Assembly (NCBI GenBank): GCA_002500505.1
Contig: DLRM01000008.1
Coordinates: forward strand, 58,277 to 122,276
Length of the DNA stretch: 64,000 bases
Direction: 5' to 3'
Source: Planctomycetes bacterium UBA7888
GTDB taxonomy: Bacteria; Planctomycetota; UBA1135
Both the position numbers and the translations under genes were made by a program. Position 1 is the first letter of the stretch, and every line of letters begins with the position of its first letter. Positions 8,292-17,711 of the stretch are shown here, in pieces. Below the pieces are notes generated by a model. That model was not told the origin of the DNA. It saw only the letters and a program-made list of their open reading frames with translations, and ran no database searches.

Positions 8292-11024
8292 ATGACCGGA
8301 AAACCACCACGCATTCTGGTCGTTGACGGAACGGCACTCGCTTTCCGGGCTTTTTTCGCAATTCCAGGCCTCACCGATAGTGATGGCCGCCCGAGCGGCG
8401 CACTTTACGGCTTCATCATGAGCCTTCTTCGTGTTCTAGAAGCAGAGCCTACAGAGAAAATTTTGGTCGCCTGGGATCGCGGCGAACCCACCTTTCGTCA
8501 CAAACTTTGCAAGGACTACAAAGCAACGCGCGAACGCATGGATGATGATTTGCGCGTCCAGCTCCCCTGGATGAGGGAAGTGATTGACCTTCTCGGTTTA
8601 TCCCAAATGGATGAAGTGGGTTATGAAGCGGATGACATTCTTGCCTCTCTTGCGGTTCAGGGTGCTGACGCCGGTTATGAGGTTCGACTTTGTGCGAGCG
8701 ACAAAGATCTCGCCCAAGTGGTCTCTAATCGTGTACGCCTGTGCCCTCCTCCACGAAAGAACGACCCTATTGCGGAGTTGGGCCCTGAAGAAGTCAAAAG
8801 CAAGTTTGGAGTCTTGCCTGAGCAAATGGCGGAGTGGCAAGCCCTTGTCGGGGACAGTTCTGACAATGTCCAAGGTATGCCGGGTGTTGGTCCGAAGCGA
8901 GCAACGGCTCTCCTTGAAAAATATGGGAACTTAGAAGCCGTTTTAAGTAAAGGGCCGCTTGAAGAAAAGGGAAAGCTTCGAGAAAACCTGGAAGCTCATG
9001 GTGACACTGTCCGACATGCCCTTCAACTCGTCACTTTGGTTCGAGATTTAGACCTGGGTCCTTTGGACGCCATGGCTCCAAAAACTAGGGACCTCCTGGG
9101 TCTTCGCAATTTCTGCGAGCAACATTCCTTTGATTCTCTGGCAGCTCGCTTTGAAACTAATCCCCTTTCGTCTGCGGACAAAGAGCATCCCTCGGACACC
9201 CCGTCGCCTGGCGACCGAGACTACCGACTCGTGAACACTCCAGAGCTTTTTGATCAACTAATCAATGGGCTCCAATCTTCTCAAGGCTTCGCCGTGGATA
9301 CTGAAACCACATCTTTGCAAGCACGAAAAGCGCGATTAGTCGGAATTTCTTTTTGTTGGGAAGAAGAAACAGCATGGTATGTCCCCTTAAATTTAGAGCC
9401 ACCTCTCCGTGATTCAAAGGGTCGACCCCCTATCGAAGCCCTTGCTCCAATTCTGGCCAATTCTTCTATTCCGAAAACGGGCCAAAACCTAAAGTATGAC
9501 GCCCATATTTTGGAGCGTGCTGGCGCCCCCGTGGCAGGATGGGAATTTGACACCATGCTGGCTCACTTTTTAGCCGACCCTCTATCCCCTCACAATCTTG
9601 ACGCCCTTTCCTTGCGTTATTTAGGGCTACGAAAAATTGAAACTTCAGAATTGATTGGCAAAGGGAAAAACCAAACGACAATGGATTTAATCCCCATTGA
9701 AGATGTTTCTCGCTATGCCTGCGAAGATGCCCAAGCGACTTGGCTCTTGCGCGCTCCCCTTGAAAAAGAACTAGCTTCCACCGGCTCCAAGGAACTCTTT
9801 GAAAATCTTGAGATGCCTCTCGTTCAAGTCTTACAAAAGATGGAGGCTTTTGGAATTCGTGTTGACCGAGAGCGTCTAACAGAAATGGAGCGTTTCCTTT
9901 CAAGGCGGCAACTAGAATTGGAGAATATTATTTTCGAAATTTCGGGACAGCCCTTCAACCTCAATTCTCCCAAGCAACTTGGTCCAATCCTCTTTGAAAA
10001 ATTAAATATTCAGGAGGCCGCTGGCGTAAAGCGAGTCAAGCGAACCAAAACAGGCTATTCAACCAATGCCGCCACTCTGGAACGCTACCGCGGCATTGAA
10101 ATTGTGGATGCGCTCTTGGAATATCGACACTTAAGCAAGCTAAGAGGAACCTACGTTGAAGCTCTTCCCGGACACATTCATCCAGAAACAGGCTGTATTC
10201 ACACTTCATTCCATCAAGCGGTCGCTAGTACGGGTCGTTTGTCCAGCTCTGATCCCAACCTCCAAAACATTCCAATTCGGACGGAATTGGGCCGCGAAAT
10301 TCGCCGCGCATTCATCCCACGAGAGGCAGGTTGGGTTTTAGTTTCGGCAGATTACTCTCAAGTAGAGCTACGCGTAGTTGCCCACCTCGCCAATGATCCT
10401 GCCTTGATTCAAGCCTTTCAAGAAGGCACTGATGTTCATGCCCGGACTGCTAGCCTTGTTTTTGAAATCCCCCAAGATGAAGTCACCGCGGATATGCGTT
10501 CTCGCGCGAAGACCATTAACTTTGGCATTCTTTACGGGATGGGCCCCCAACGCCTTGCCCGCGAACTCAAAATCCCTTTCCAAGAAGCGCGCGACTTTAT
10601 TGAGGCCTACTTTGACGCTCTTTGCGGAGTCCGCAGTTGGCTTGACCGAACACTTGCCGAGGCCAGAGAGAAGGGTGAAGTCCGAACCCTCTACGGCCGT
10701 CGTCGCCCCATGCTCGAACTTCAATCCGGGGACGGACGCGTTCGCGCCTCGGCAGAAAATGTTGCCGTCAACACTCCCGTTCAAGGAACTGCTGCCGACA
10801 TCATCAAGCGAGCCATGCTGAGAGTGGATAGTGCTCTCTCGAACTCCAAACTCCAGGCCCGCATGCTTCTTCAGGTTCATGATGAACTTGTATTTGAATG
10901 CCCTCAAGAAGAGGTCGAGCCCCTCTCCACCTTGATTAAGCGCGAAATGGAGGGCGCTGCTGATTTAGTTATTCCTCTCCGTGTAGATATCGGCTCTGGG
11001 CCCGATTGGGCAAGCGCTCATTAG
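8292..11024 (+). CDS. polA: DNA polymerase I
   Basis: The full-length 910-residue enzyme has three domains. The 5'-3' flap exonuclease (residues 1 to about 290) includes VGDSSDNVQGMPGVGPKRA. The 3'-5' proofreading domain has the DTETTSL motif and a second acidic motif in KYDAHILERAG, so proofreading looks intact. The polymerase domain has SADYSQVELRVVAH (motif A), RAKTINFGILYG (motif B) and QVHDELVFECP (motif C). It acts in Okazaki-fragment maturation and repair. The gene starts 3 bases after the YqaA-like gene. Confidence 0.97.
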   Translation: MTGKPPRILVVDGTALAFRAFFAIPGLTDSDGRPSGALYGFIMSLLRVLEAEPTEKILVAWDRGEPTFRHKLCKDYKATRERMDDDLRVQLPWMREVIDLLGLSQMDEVGYEADDILASLAVQGADAGYEVRLCASDKDLAQVVSNRVRLCPPPRKNDPIAELGPEEVKSKFGVLPEQMAEWQALVGDSSDNVQGMPGVGPKRATALLEKYGNLEAVLSKGPLEEKGKLRENLEAHGDTVRHALQLVTLVRDLDLGPLDAMAPKTRDLLGLRNFCEQHSFDSLAARFETNPLSSADKEHPSDTPSPGDRDYRLVNTPELFDQLINGLQSSQGFAVDTETTSLQARKARLVGISFCWEEETAWYVPLNLEPPLRDSKGRPPIEALAPILANSSIPKTGQNLKYDAHILERAGAPVAGWEFDTMLAHFLADPLSPHNLDALSLRYLGLRKIETSELIGKGKNQTTMDLIPIEDVSRYACEDAQATWLLRAPLEKELASTGSKELFENLEMPLVQVLQKMEAFGIRVDRERLTEMERFLSRRQLELENIIFEISGQPFNLNSPKQLGPILFEKLNIQEAAGVKRVKRTKTGYSTNAATLERYRGIEIVDALLEYRHLSKLRGTYVEALPGHIHPETGCIHTSFHQAVASTGRLSSSDPNLQNIPIRTELGREIRRAFIPREAGWVLVSADYSQVELRVVAHLANDPALIQAFQEGTDVHARTASLVFEIPQDEVTADMRSRAKTINFGILYGMGPQRLARELKIPFQEARDFIEAYFDALCGVRSWLDRTLAEAREKGEVRTLYGRRRPMLELQSGDGRVRASAENVAVNTPVQGTAADIIKRAMLRVDSALSNSKLQARMLLQVHDELVFECPQEEVEPLSTLIKREMEGAADLVIPLRVDIGSGPDWASAH

Positions 11025-11025
11025 T

Positions 11026-12714
11026 ATGAACGAACTCCTCCTCACTGCAGGGATAATTCTCATTGGAGGAGCCATTTGCGGCGCTATTGCTCGATTTTTA
11101 CGTCTTCCAACTTTGACCGGTTACATCACCGCCGGCATTCTTCTTGGCCCTCAGTTACTGGACGCTCTCCCCCATGAGCATATTGAAGCCTTATCTGGCC
11201 CTATAAACGATGTCGCCATGGCCCTGGTTCTTTTTGTCTTAGGAGGGCAATTTCATGCAGAAAAATTAAGGAAAAGTGGAAAGAAAATCGTCACTTTTTC
11301 CTGCGTTGAAAGTCTATTTACTTTTTCCTGCGTCACTCTTCTCTGCCTTCCAGTTCTTCCGGGAATTGCCGGTCCTCTTCTCTTAGGAGTCATGGCTGTT
11401 GCCATCGCTCCCGCAACGACTCTTCTTGTCCTGGACGAGTTTGACGCTCATGGTCCCACCACCGACGCGGTCAAGTTGGTCACGGCCTTGTCAAATGTAT
11501 GGGCGATTTTCTTTTTTGAGCTCGCTCTGCTTCTCCTCGTTTTCCTTTCCGGTGCGGGAGAAGCTGGCCCCCTGGATGCTACTTGGGATGTTTTTGGATC
11601 TCTTCTCTATGGACTCCTTGCTGGCCACGCTTTGATTGTCATCCAGGACCGTACGGGCCACGGTAATTACTCGCTCCCTCTTCTCGCAGTGATTGCCGCC
11701 ACGATTGGAGCCTCCAAAGCTACTGGTGTTCCCTACATGCTTGCCTTTTTGGTGACCGGTGCCGTTGTGGCCAATCGTTCCCGCTACTTTGAGCCCATTA
11801 CAAAGTCCATGGAGGCCTTTGCCCCTCCTGCTTATGTTGCCTTCTTTGTCCTCTCTGGGCTGCACTTAGACTTCAGCCTTTTAGCCGACAATTGGATGGT
11901 CGCAGGTATCTATATCTTGGCACGAACCATTGGGAAGATTGCCGGCGCAAGGGCAGGACTCAAGGTTGCGGGGCTCGAGTTTTTGCACCCTCAAGACCGA
12001 ACATCTCCACCCGTGGGCTTATCCCTTTTATGTCAAGCAGGGGCCGCCATTGCTCTAGCCCACGTGGCCATGGACTATGACCCTGAGCTTGGCCAAACTC
12101 TTCTGAACATTATTCTTGGCGCAGTGGTTCTTTTTGAACTCGTTGGCCCCTTATTCGTCAAGCACGTTGCTGTCGCCGCAGGAGAAGTCAACATTGGCCA
12201 CCTCCTCGTTCGAGGTAGCGAAGAAAGGGGGGATTCTCTTTTCTCATCCCTCCTGCGTTCCTTGCGAGGCCGCAAGCACTGGAGCGAGGAGGACCTCGCT
12301 GGCCTCACTCTTGGAAGAATTATGGGCGGCACCGCCACACCTCTTCCTGAAGGAGCTGCCATGGACGAGATTCTTCGCTATGCCAACCATGCTCGCTCCA
12401 ACCAATTTCCAGTTGTGGATTCCAACGGGAGCCTCGTGGGCATGATCCGCCTCCGTGACTTGGAGGAACTCGCATATGACCCCCATGCGGCCAGTCTTGT
12501 CATTGCCGGGGATCTCACTTCTCTTCCGACAGATGAGATTGCTTTGCCTGCGGATTCCACTCTTGAAGAAGCTGCAGCCTTTTTTACTAGTTTCCAAGGC
12601 AACAACTTGGTGGTTATTGAAAGCAAAGAAAAACCCCAATACCTTGGCATGGTGGAACGCGCAAACTTGTTAAGGCTCGTTAGCCAATTGGAGCAGTCTC
12701 GAGCGGATTCTTAG
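11026..12714 (+). CDS. CPA2-family cation/proton antiporter with CBS pair
   Basis: The 562-residue membrane protein starts 1 base after the polA stop. Residues 1 to about 385 form a Kef/CPA2-type exchanger with around 11-12 hydrophobic segments, for example FLRLPTLTGYITAGILLGP near the N-terminus. After a basic linker (about 390-425), residues about 430-560 form two CBS motifs (SNQFPVVDSNGSLVGMIRLRDL; NNLVVIESKEKPQYLGMV), which commonly sense adenosine nucleotides. Whether it moves Na+ or K+ cannot be told. It ends 4 bases before the convergent next gene. Confidence 0.87.
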   Translation: MNELLLTAGIILIGGAICGAIARFLRLPTLTGYITAGILLGPQLLDALPHEHIEALSGPINDVAMALVLFVLGGQFHAEKLRKSGKKIVTFSCVESLFTFSCVTLLCLPVLPGIAGPLLLGVMAVAIAPATTLLVLDEFDAHGPTTDAVKLVTALSNVWAIFFFELALLLLVFLSGAGEAGPLDATWDVFGSLLYGLLAGHALIVIQDRTGHGNYSLPLLAVIAATIGASKATGVPYMLAFLVTGAVVANRSRYFEPITKSMEAFAPPAYVAFFVLSGLHLDFSLLADNWMVAGIYILARTIGKIAGARAGLKVAGLEFLHPQDRTSPPVGLSLLCQAGAAIALAHVAMDYDPELGQTLLNIILGAVVLFELVGPLFVKHVAVAAGEVNIGHLLVRGSEERGDSLFSSLLRSLRGRKHWSEEDLAGLTLGRIMGGTATPLPEGAAMDEILRYANHARSNQFPVVDSNGSLVGMIRLRDLEELAYDPHAASLVIAGDLTSLPTDEIALPADSTLEEAAAFFTSFQGNNLVVIESKEKPQYLGMVERANLLRLVSQLEQSRADS

Positions 12715-12718
12715 CGCG

Positions 12719-14461
12719 CTATAGTTGCTTGAGCATTTTTTTCGCTTCCGCAGCTTCCGCAGTAGAACCGCCGTAATGAAGAACCCGTGAAAACGCTTCT
12801 CGCGCATCTGAAGTTCTTCCCAAGCTTGCCCAAACATGCCCAAGCGCTAACCAGGAGCGGAAATGTCGCGGATCCAGTTGAACAGCTTTGTTCAGGGCGA
12901 CTTCCGCTTCAAACAAGAGCGACTTGGGTGCTGCTCCTAAAGGATTTTCCCGAGACTTGCTTAGAAAGAGACTCCAATAGACCTCACCTTGTTCGTGCCA
13001 CCTTGAGGGGTTCCTGGGATTCTCTTTGGTCAAGACCTTGGTAGCGGCCAGAGCCTGATTCCACTCTTCTCCTTCCAGAGCAATGAGCAAGTCCATCAGT
13101 GCCAACCGCGAAGAGCGCCCAGGAAAAGGGGTGGGCTTAGGAGGCATATCGCGAATCTTTTTTGCAGCCTTTAGGTTGTCCGTTCGCAAAGCCCTCGCAA
13201 TGCCGCCCACGCGCGCTTCCACACTCTCAGGTGCATGTCGAGCAGCATGAAGCCCCAATGCTTGAGGTGGTCCAGCCCAAGCCCAAGCATAATGCGCACT
13301 AATGCCTAACCAAAGAAAACCTATCAAGAAAACGGCGGACCGAACGCGGTTCCCTGGCATGGACAAAGGGCGCCCCAGTGCCAAGAGAAGGCCACCAAGA
13401 GGCAATAGCAAATAGCGATCGGCAACCAAGGTCTCCATGAGAGGCTGGAAAGCCACCATCCAAGTGGGAGCTAAAGTTAGCAGGACAAAGATTAGGCCAA
13501 AAAGACTTAATCCATCGTGTTTGCGCCGCTTCCAGCCAACAACAAACCAAACAAGGGACAAACTAAGCGCCAGCCATCCAGAGGCAGCTGGCGGATGAGG
13601 GTGAAATAATCGAGGCCCCCAAGGTAGCAAGGAGAAATCCAAAGCCCAGCCTGCTGCGGAAAGCCAGCGTGTAAAAGCCTCAGGATGGAAACTCAACATG
13701 GCTTCCGTTCCGGAAGAACTTCGGAGAAGAAATCCGGCCAATAGCCCAATAGCCGAGGGCCAAAGCGCGTTCAACGCTCTTGCCTTATTCGGCAAGTCAC
13801 CGCGCCAAGCCACCTGCAGACAAATCAGAGAAACTAAAGGAAAGAAAACAAAACCCGTTTCTTTGGCTTGAGTGGAAAGAAAACCGAGAACACCAGCGAG
13901 AATGGCCCACCTCAACGCCTTTGAAGGGTTTGGATTTCTCAAGCAACGGAAAGTGGCCACCAAGGAGGCGCAAAGGAACGTCGCAAAGAGAACATCGTGC
14001 CGAGTTGCAAGCCAAGCAGCAGTCTCTACATGTGCTGGGTGAACTGCAAACAAAGAGCCCAATACCCAAGTGCCTCGCAGCCTTCGCCGCTCGCCGAGGT
14101 CGGGCCCCAACAGCAAGAGTACTTCGGAGGCTAAAGCTGTAAAGCTCGCCACCAGAGCTCCGTACCAAAGGGCTTGGTGCCAGTGGTAGCCCGCCCACTG
14201 CTCACCGAACAAGATGTGGTCCAATCGCCAGCTGGCAATGGAAAGGGGTCGATGTAATGCCCCAAACCAATCGCGAAAAGCGGGTGGGAGGTCCCAGGTT
14301 TCAGCCCAGCTTTCTAAAGAAGGGATGTAACGGAGAAGGAAGGCCGTGTCGTCTCCAAAAAGGCCTGCACCAGCAAAGCTAATCCCTGCAATTGCCGCCG
14401 CCAAAACCCCCAGAACCCGCGCAGGGTGCTGAAGGATCCAGTCAAGGTCGAAGGAGGACAT
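12719..14461 (-). CDS. GT-C glycosyltransferase-like membrane protein with C-terminal TPRs
   Basis: The 580-residue product has about ten membrane segments. Motifs resemble the TMTC/PMT-type GT-C enzymes: an acidic pair in the first loop (FGDDTAF), HRPLS, a HPAHVETAAWLATRHD segment and AKETGFVFFPL. The C-terminal third (from about residue 430) carries TPR-like helices (VALNKAVQLDPRHFRSWLALGHVW; DAREAFSRVLHYGG). Relatives transfer mannose or other sugars from lipid carriers to proteins, but the substrate here is unknown. It is convergent with the antiporter gene and 18 bases downstream of the SPFH pair. Confidence 0.75.
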   Translation of the reverse strand: MSSFDLDWILQHPARVLGVLAAAIAGISFAGAGLFGDDTAFLLRYIPSLESWAETWDLPPAFRDWFGALHRPLSIASWRLDHILFGEQWAGYHWHQALWYGALVASFTALASEVLLLLGPDLGERRRLRGTWVLGSLFAVHPAHVETAAWLATRHDVLFATFLCASLVATFRCLRNPNPSKALRWAILAGVLGFLSTQAKETGFVFFPLVSLICLQVAWRGDLPNKARALNALWPSAIGLLAGFLLRSSSGTEAMLSFHPEAFTRWLSAAGWALDFSLLPWGPRLFHPHPPAASGWLALSLSLVWFVVGWKRRKHDGLSLFGLIFVLLTLAPTWMVAFQPLMETLVADRYLLLPLGGLLLALGRPLSMPGNRVRSAVFLIGFLWLGISAHYAWAWAGPPQALGLHAARHAPESVEARVGGIARALRTDNLKAAKKIRDMPPKPTPFPGRSSRLALMDLLIALEGEEWNQALAATKVLTKENPRNPSRWHEQGEVYWSLFLSKSRENPLGAAPKSLLFEAEVALNKAVQLDPRHFRSWLALGHVWASLGRTSDAREAFSRVLHYGGSTAEAAEAKKMLKQL

Positions 14462-14479
14462 TCAGGGAAAGGGGGGAAA

Positions 14480-15559
14480 CTAGTCGCCCTTGCCCACTAG
14501 CATCCGCGTCATTGTCCCCAAATCTAGAAGCATTGGTACAGATGGGTCATCACTATTGAGAGTGACGTTAGGAATCATCAAATTGGCAGTAGCCTCTAGC
14601 GCAAGGAGAATGCGGCCACCTTCAGAATTCAAAGCTGAGGTGCGGAGCTCATTTCGGATTGCCTCCGATTGGTCCAAGGCCAATTTTCCCTCGGCAATAT
14701 CGATATCGCGTTTTGCCTCGCCCTCAGCTCGCTTCGTCGCTGAGTAAATCTCCGCCTTCGCAGCAATATCGGCAAGTAAAACCTGATACTCAGACGCCTT
14801 GTCTTGGAGTTTGTAATCCCATTCCGCAGTCAAAGCTTTTTCAGCAGCAACAATTTGTCGCTCAATCATGTTGACGACTTTTTGTTCGTTAGCCTGAGTT
14901 GCAAGAGCTCGGTCCAAATTCGCTTTCTGGCGAAGAAGTTGCTTCTCTTGAAGTTTGGACTCATATTGCCCTGAAAAGCCAAATCGTCGAACCAATACGC
15001 TTTCCGCTTCACAGTAAAACTCAGCAAGTTGTTCATTCAAGATTGGAAGAATTTGGGTGGTTCGCTCCAAGCGACTATCCGTTTCTTGGAAATCTTCGGA
15101 AGACAAGGTGGAAAGTTCAGAACGAAGCACCCGCTCCACGGTGGACTGAACGCGATCGCGATACTCATGCTTCAGGCCATCTTGAACAACCTTGTACCCC
15201 AAACCTGGAATGATGTGGTACGGAATGGAAATATCCACTGAAACCACATTGTTGTCTCGAGTTCGAATCTCTTGAGAGGGTTTCCAAGAGTCGATAGAAG
15301 TCAAGGTTCGGCCTACTGGACGGTCCTTCGTAAAGTGAAGGAAGTGGGTTTCCCGAGGCAAGTAGTGCCACAGGTGGTACCCCGAAACTCCCAACTTGAA
15401 TCCCTGAAGGTTGTCGGCAGGAATGATGCCGCCTCCGCCCCACCGGGCCTGTTTAATCCCAATGACGTCAGGAGGAATCCGCTTAAAGCAGAAGGCAAAC
15501 ACGGCAGGCACTAAAAGAATAAGCACCAACAAGACAATTATGAAACGAGCATTTTTCAT
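14480..15559 (-). CDS. SPFH/Band 7 domain membrane protein (second of a pair)
   Basis: The 359-residue product has an N-terminal membrane anchor (residues about 5-23), then an SPFH domain with NVVSVDISIPYHII and STVERVLRSELSTLSSEDF. An Ala/Glu-rich coiled coil follows (about 200-310; AEIYSATKRAEGEAKRDIDIAEGK). It resembles HflC or prohibitin more than FloA. Such proteins form hetero-oligomeric rings around membrane proteases. Its ATG overlaps the stop of the upstream SPFH gene by 4 bases, strongly suggesting a two-component complex. No FtsH gene is in the window. Confidence 0.85.
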   Translation of the reverse strand: MKNARFIIVLLVLILLVPAVFAFCFKRIPPDVIGIKQARWGGGGIIPADNLQGFKLGVSGYHLWHYLPRETHFLHFTKDRPVGRTLTSIDSWKPSQEIRTRDNNVVSVDISIPYHIIPGLGYKVVQDGLKHEYRDRVQSTVERVLRSELSTLSSEDFQETDSRLERTTQILPILNEQLAEFYCEAESVLVRRFGFSGQYESKLQEKQLLRQKANLDRALATQANEQKVVNMIERQIVAAEKALTAEWDYKLQDKASEYQVLLADIAAKAEIYSATKRAEGEAKRDIDIAEGKLALDQSEAIRNELRTSALNSEGGRILLALEATANLMIPNVTLNSDDPSVPMLLDLGTMTRMLVGKGD

Positions 15560-16734
15560 CGTTTACCTCCAGTGGCAGGAACTGTTCCAATGTGTTCAAT
15601 CCGAGTTGGGGCCGGATCGCGGCGATAAGGGATGATTTCGAATCGAATATTTGCCAGTTTTTGAGCAAGGGCTTCGCGAACCAAAATATCCCCTCGCTTT
15701 GCAAGGGATTCGACTTTGGCAATAAGGCCTTCCGCCTCCTTTCTGGCCTCTGCTTCCTTTGCAGTAGCTTGCTGAATCATGCGTTGCTTCGAGGCTTCGC
15801 CATCTGCCACTTTGGAAATGTAATCAGCATCTGCACTCTTTTCAATCTCCAACCGATCTCTCTCAGCAGAAATTCGCGCGGCCTCCATCTCACCCAACAA
15901 TTGTTCATAGTCCGTAGCCTTATCTCGCTCAATATTTGCCAAACGGCGCTCTCTCTCAAGCACTAGTTGCTCGGCTTCAATCTTGAGACGTTCGACTTCT
16001 TGGTTGGCCACCTTTCTATCCTCAATTGCCTCCTCGTAGGCTATTTCGAACTTTGGCTTTGGAGTGATAATCTGAATAATCTTCACTCCATGGGGCTCTA
16101 GCAAAGCGTTTAGCCGTTCGGTAGAGCGCTGAGTGGCCACCGAATAGCTGGTTGGGTCTGCAACCTCTTCGGCAGAAAAACGCCCAAATTCATCCCGAAG
16201 GATGGAACGCGCAAAGGTCCGCACCCAATGGGACTTAAAGGAATCTCCAGCCCCACTGTCATAAAGGACATTCGGTGTTCTCGCAGTAATCAGCTGATAT
16301 TGAATCTCCAAGGTTTCAAACCAAAAGTTAGAGCCATCGTTTGCACGCACGGTCAGCTTGCTGACATGGTTTGCATCGCGATCCTTTTCTCCTTCCATCA
16401 CAAACTTGTTCGGCGATTTGTCAAAAACGAAAGCCTGTGAAAAGAAGGGCATAAAGATGCGGTAGCCGGGCATAGCAACAAGTTCCGATTCCCCGGTAAG
16501 GTAATTCACCACCACAGCAACCTCAGTATCCCGAACTTCGACGATGCCGCCTCGTCCAGTGACAAAAACGGCACCAAGGGAAATGAGCATCAGGAAGCCC
16601 ACAATGCTAAAAAGAATCCCCTTGCCACTACTAAACAGCTTTGGCATTGAGGGGCCAGAAGGTCGCGCGGGCCTGGGTGGTGGATTTCCCCCAGATCCCC
16701 CGGAAGGAGTTTTGAATGGATTGAAGTCAGTCAT
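15556..16734 (-). CDS. SPFH/Band 7 domain membrane protein (first of a pair)
   Basis: The 392-residue product starts with a Gly/Pro-rich cytoplasmic segment (residues 1-35, as in HflK), then one membrane helix (about 38-60). The SPFH domain (about 65-230) contains VEVRDTEVAVVVNYLTGE and VRTFARSILRDEFGRFSAEEV, and is followed by a long charged coiled coil (about 235-350; NQEVERLKIEAEQL). The pairing with the overlapping downstream SPFH gene mirrors hflK-hflC, but orthology to those genes is an inference. Together with FloA the window encodes three SPFH proteins. Confidence 0.85.
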   Translation of the reverse strand: MTDFNPFKTPSGGSGGNPPPRPARPSGPSMPKLFSSGKGILFSIVGFLMLISLGAVFVTGRGGIVEVRDTEVAVVVNYLTGESELVAMPGYRIFMPFFSQAFVFDKSPNKFVMEGEKDRDANHVSKLTVRANDGSNFWFETLEIQYQLITARTPNVLYDSGAGDSFKSHWVRTFARSILRDEFGRFSAEEVADPTSYSVATQRSTERLNALLEPHGVKIIQIITPKPKFEIAYEEAIEDRKVANQEVERLKIEAEQLVLERERRLANIERDKATDYEQLLGEMEAARISAERDRLEIEKSADADYISKVADGEASKQRMIQQATAKEAEARKEAEGLIAKVESLAKRGDILVREALAQKLANIRFEIIPYRRDPAPTRIEHIGTVPATGGKR

Positions 16735-16799
16735 GATGGTTTAGCTGGAATACTTTACAGGCATGGCAAAAATTTATTCAGTCTTCTCTTCAATTGGGT

Positions 16800-17711
16800 T
16801 CAAGAGAGCCAGAAGTTCGCTATCTTAGTACCGACATCCTGGGCGGAAATGCCCACTTTCATTGGGATTAGCTGGATTCCTGGAAAATTGCGAATCCAAG
16901 TCGTTTGGCGACGAATTAAACGCCTCGTCGCAGTAATGGATTTCAGCGTGGCCTCAGACAAGGGGATGTCCTCCTCGAGATGCTCCAATACCTGCCGATA
17001 TCCAATCGCTTGCCTCGCAGACCGTCCAAACCCGCTCCCGTCTAGAATCTTTCGAGTTTCCTCCAGAAGCCCCTCCTCCATCATGGCTCCAAATCGACCT
17101 TCTACTCGATTATGAGCTTGGGAACGGTCCCAAATTAAGGCGGCTGCTGGCTCCTCAACAGGCCGATGCCCCTTCCATTGCTCTTGCCATTCCGAGAGCG
17201 GCTGCCCGGTTACACGCAGGGTTTCAACCCCTCGCAATAAACGCTTATCGTCATTCTCATGCAGTCTTCCATAGAGGTCTGGGTCGCCCCGTCGCAGTTC
17301 TTCTCGAAGGTCGGACCGGTTTCCATTCGCCAACTGTTCTTCAAGTTCAGTTCGAAGTGCTCCTGGAATGGGCGGGCCATCGAAAAGCCCAAAGAGCAGA
17401 GACTTGAAATAGAGACCCGTCCCACCGACATATAAAGCCGCTTTGTCTCGTGAGCGCACATCCATCTCTGCTTTATGAGCTTCTTCAAGATACTTTGCAA
17501 CAGAAAACTCCTCAGAGGGAGACACTAAATCCAATAAGTGGTGCGGGACCTTAGCCTGTTCCGCAGCCGTTGGTTTTGCAGTACCAATATTCATTCCACG
17601 ATAAACCAACATTGAGTCCATGGAAAAAATTTCGGCATTTAATTTCTCGGCTAATTCCAGGGAAACTTCAGTCTTCCCCGACGCAGTCGGCCCCAAGAGA
17701 AAGTAGCGCAT
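16800..17711 (-). CDS. miaA: tRNA dimethylallyltransferase MiaA
   Basis: MiaA adds a dimethylallyl group to A37 of tRNAs reading UNN codons. The 303-residue product has the P-loop LLGPTASGKTEV (residues about 6-17), the substrate motif FSMDSMLVYRGMNIGTAKP, HHLLDLVSP, YVGGTGLYFKSLL, and C-terminal SITATRRLIRRQTTWIRN. ATG 17711 overlaps the stop of the upstream M16 gene by one base (TGATG); a TTG one codon earlier is the alternative. Length is normal. MiaA and M16 genes have no known direct functional link. Confidence 0.95.
   Translation of the reverse strand: MRYFLLGPTASGKTEVSLELAEKLNAEIFSMDSMLVYRGMNIGTAKPTAAEQAKVPHHLLDLVSPSEEFSVAKYLEEAHKAEMDVRSRDKAALYVGGTGLYFKSLLFGLFDGPPIPGALRTELEEQLANGNRSDLREELRRGDPDLYGRLHENDDKRLLRGVETLRVTGQPLSEWQEQWKGHRPVEEPAAALIWDRSQAHNRVEGRFGAMMEEGLLEETRKILDGSGFGRSARQAIGYRQVLEHLEEDIPLSEATLKSITATRRLIRRQTTWIRNFPGIQLIPMKVGISAQDVGTKIANFWLS

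Noticed and set aside
12712..12721. TAGCGCGCTA palindrome between convergent genes
   Set aside because: It is made by the two facing TAG stop codons with a short G/C spacer and has no U tract, so it is too short to call a terminator.
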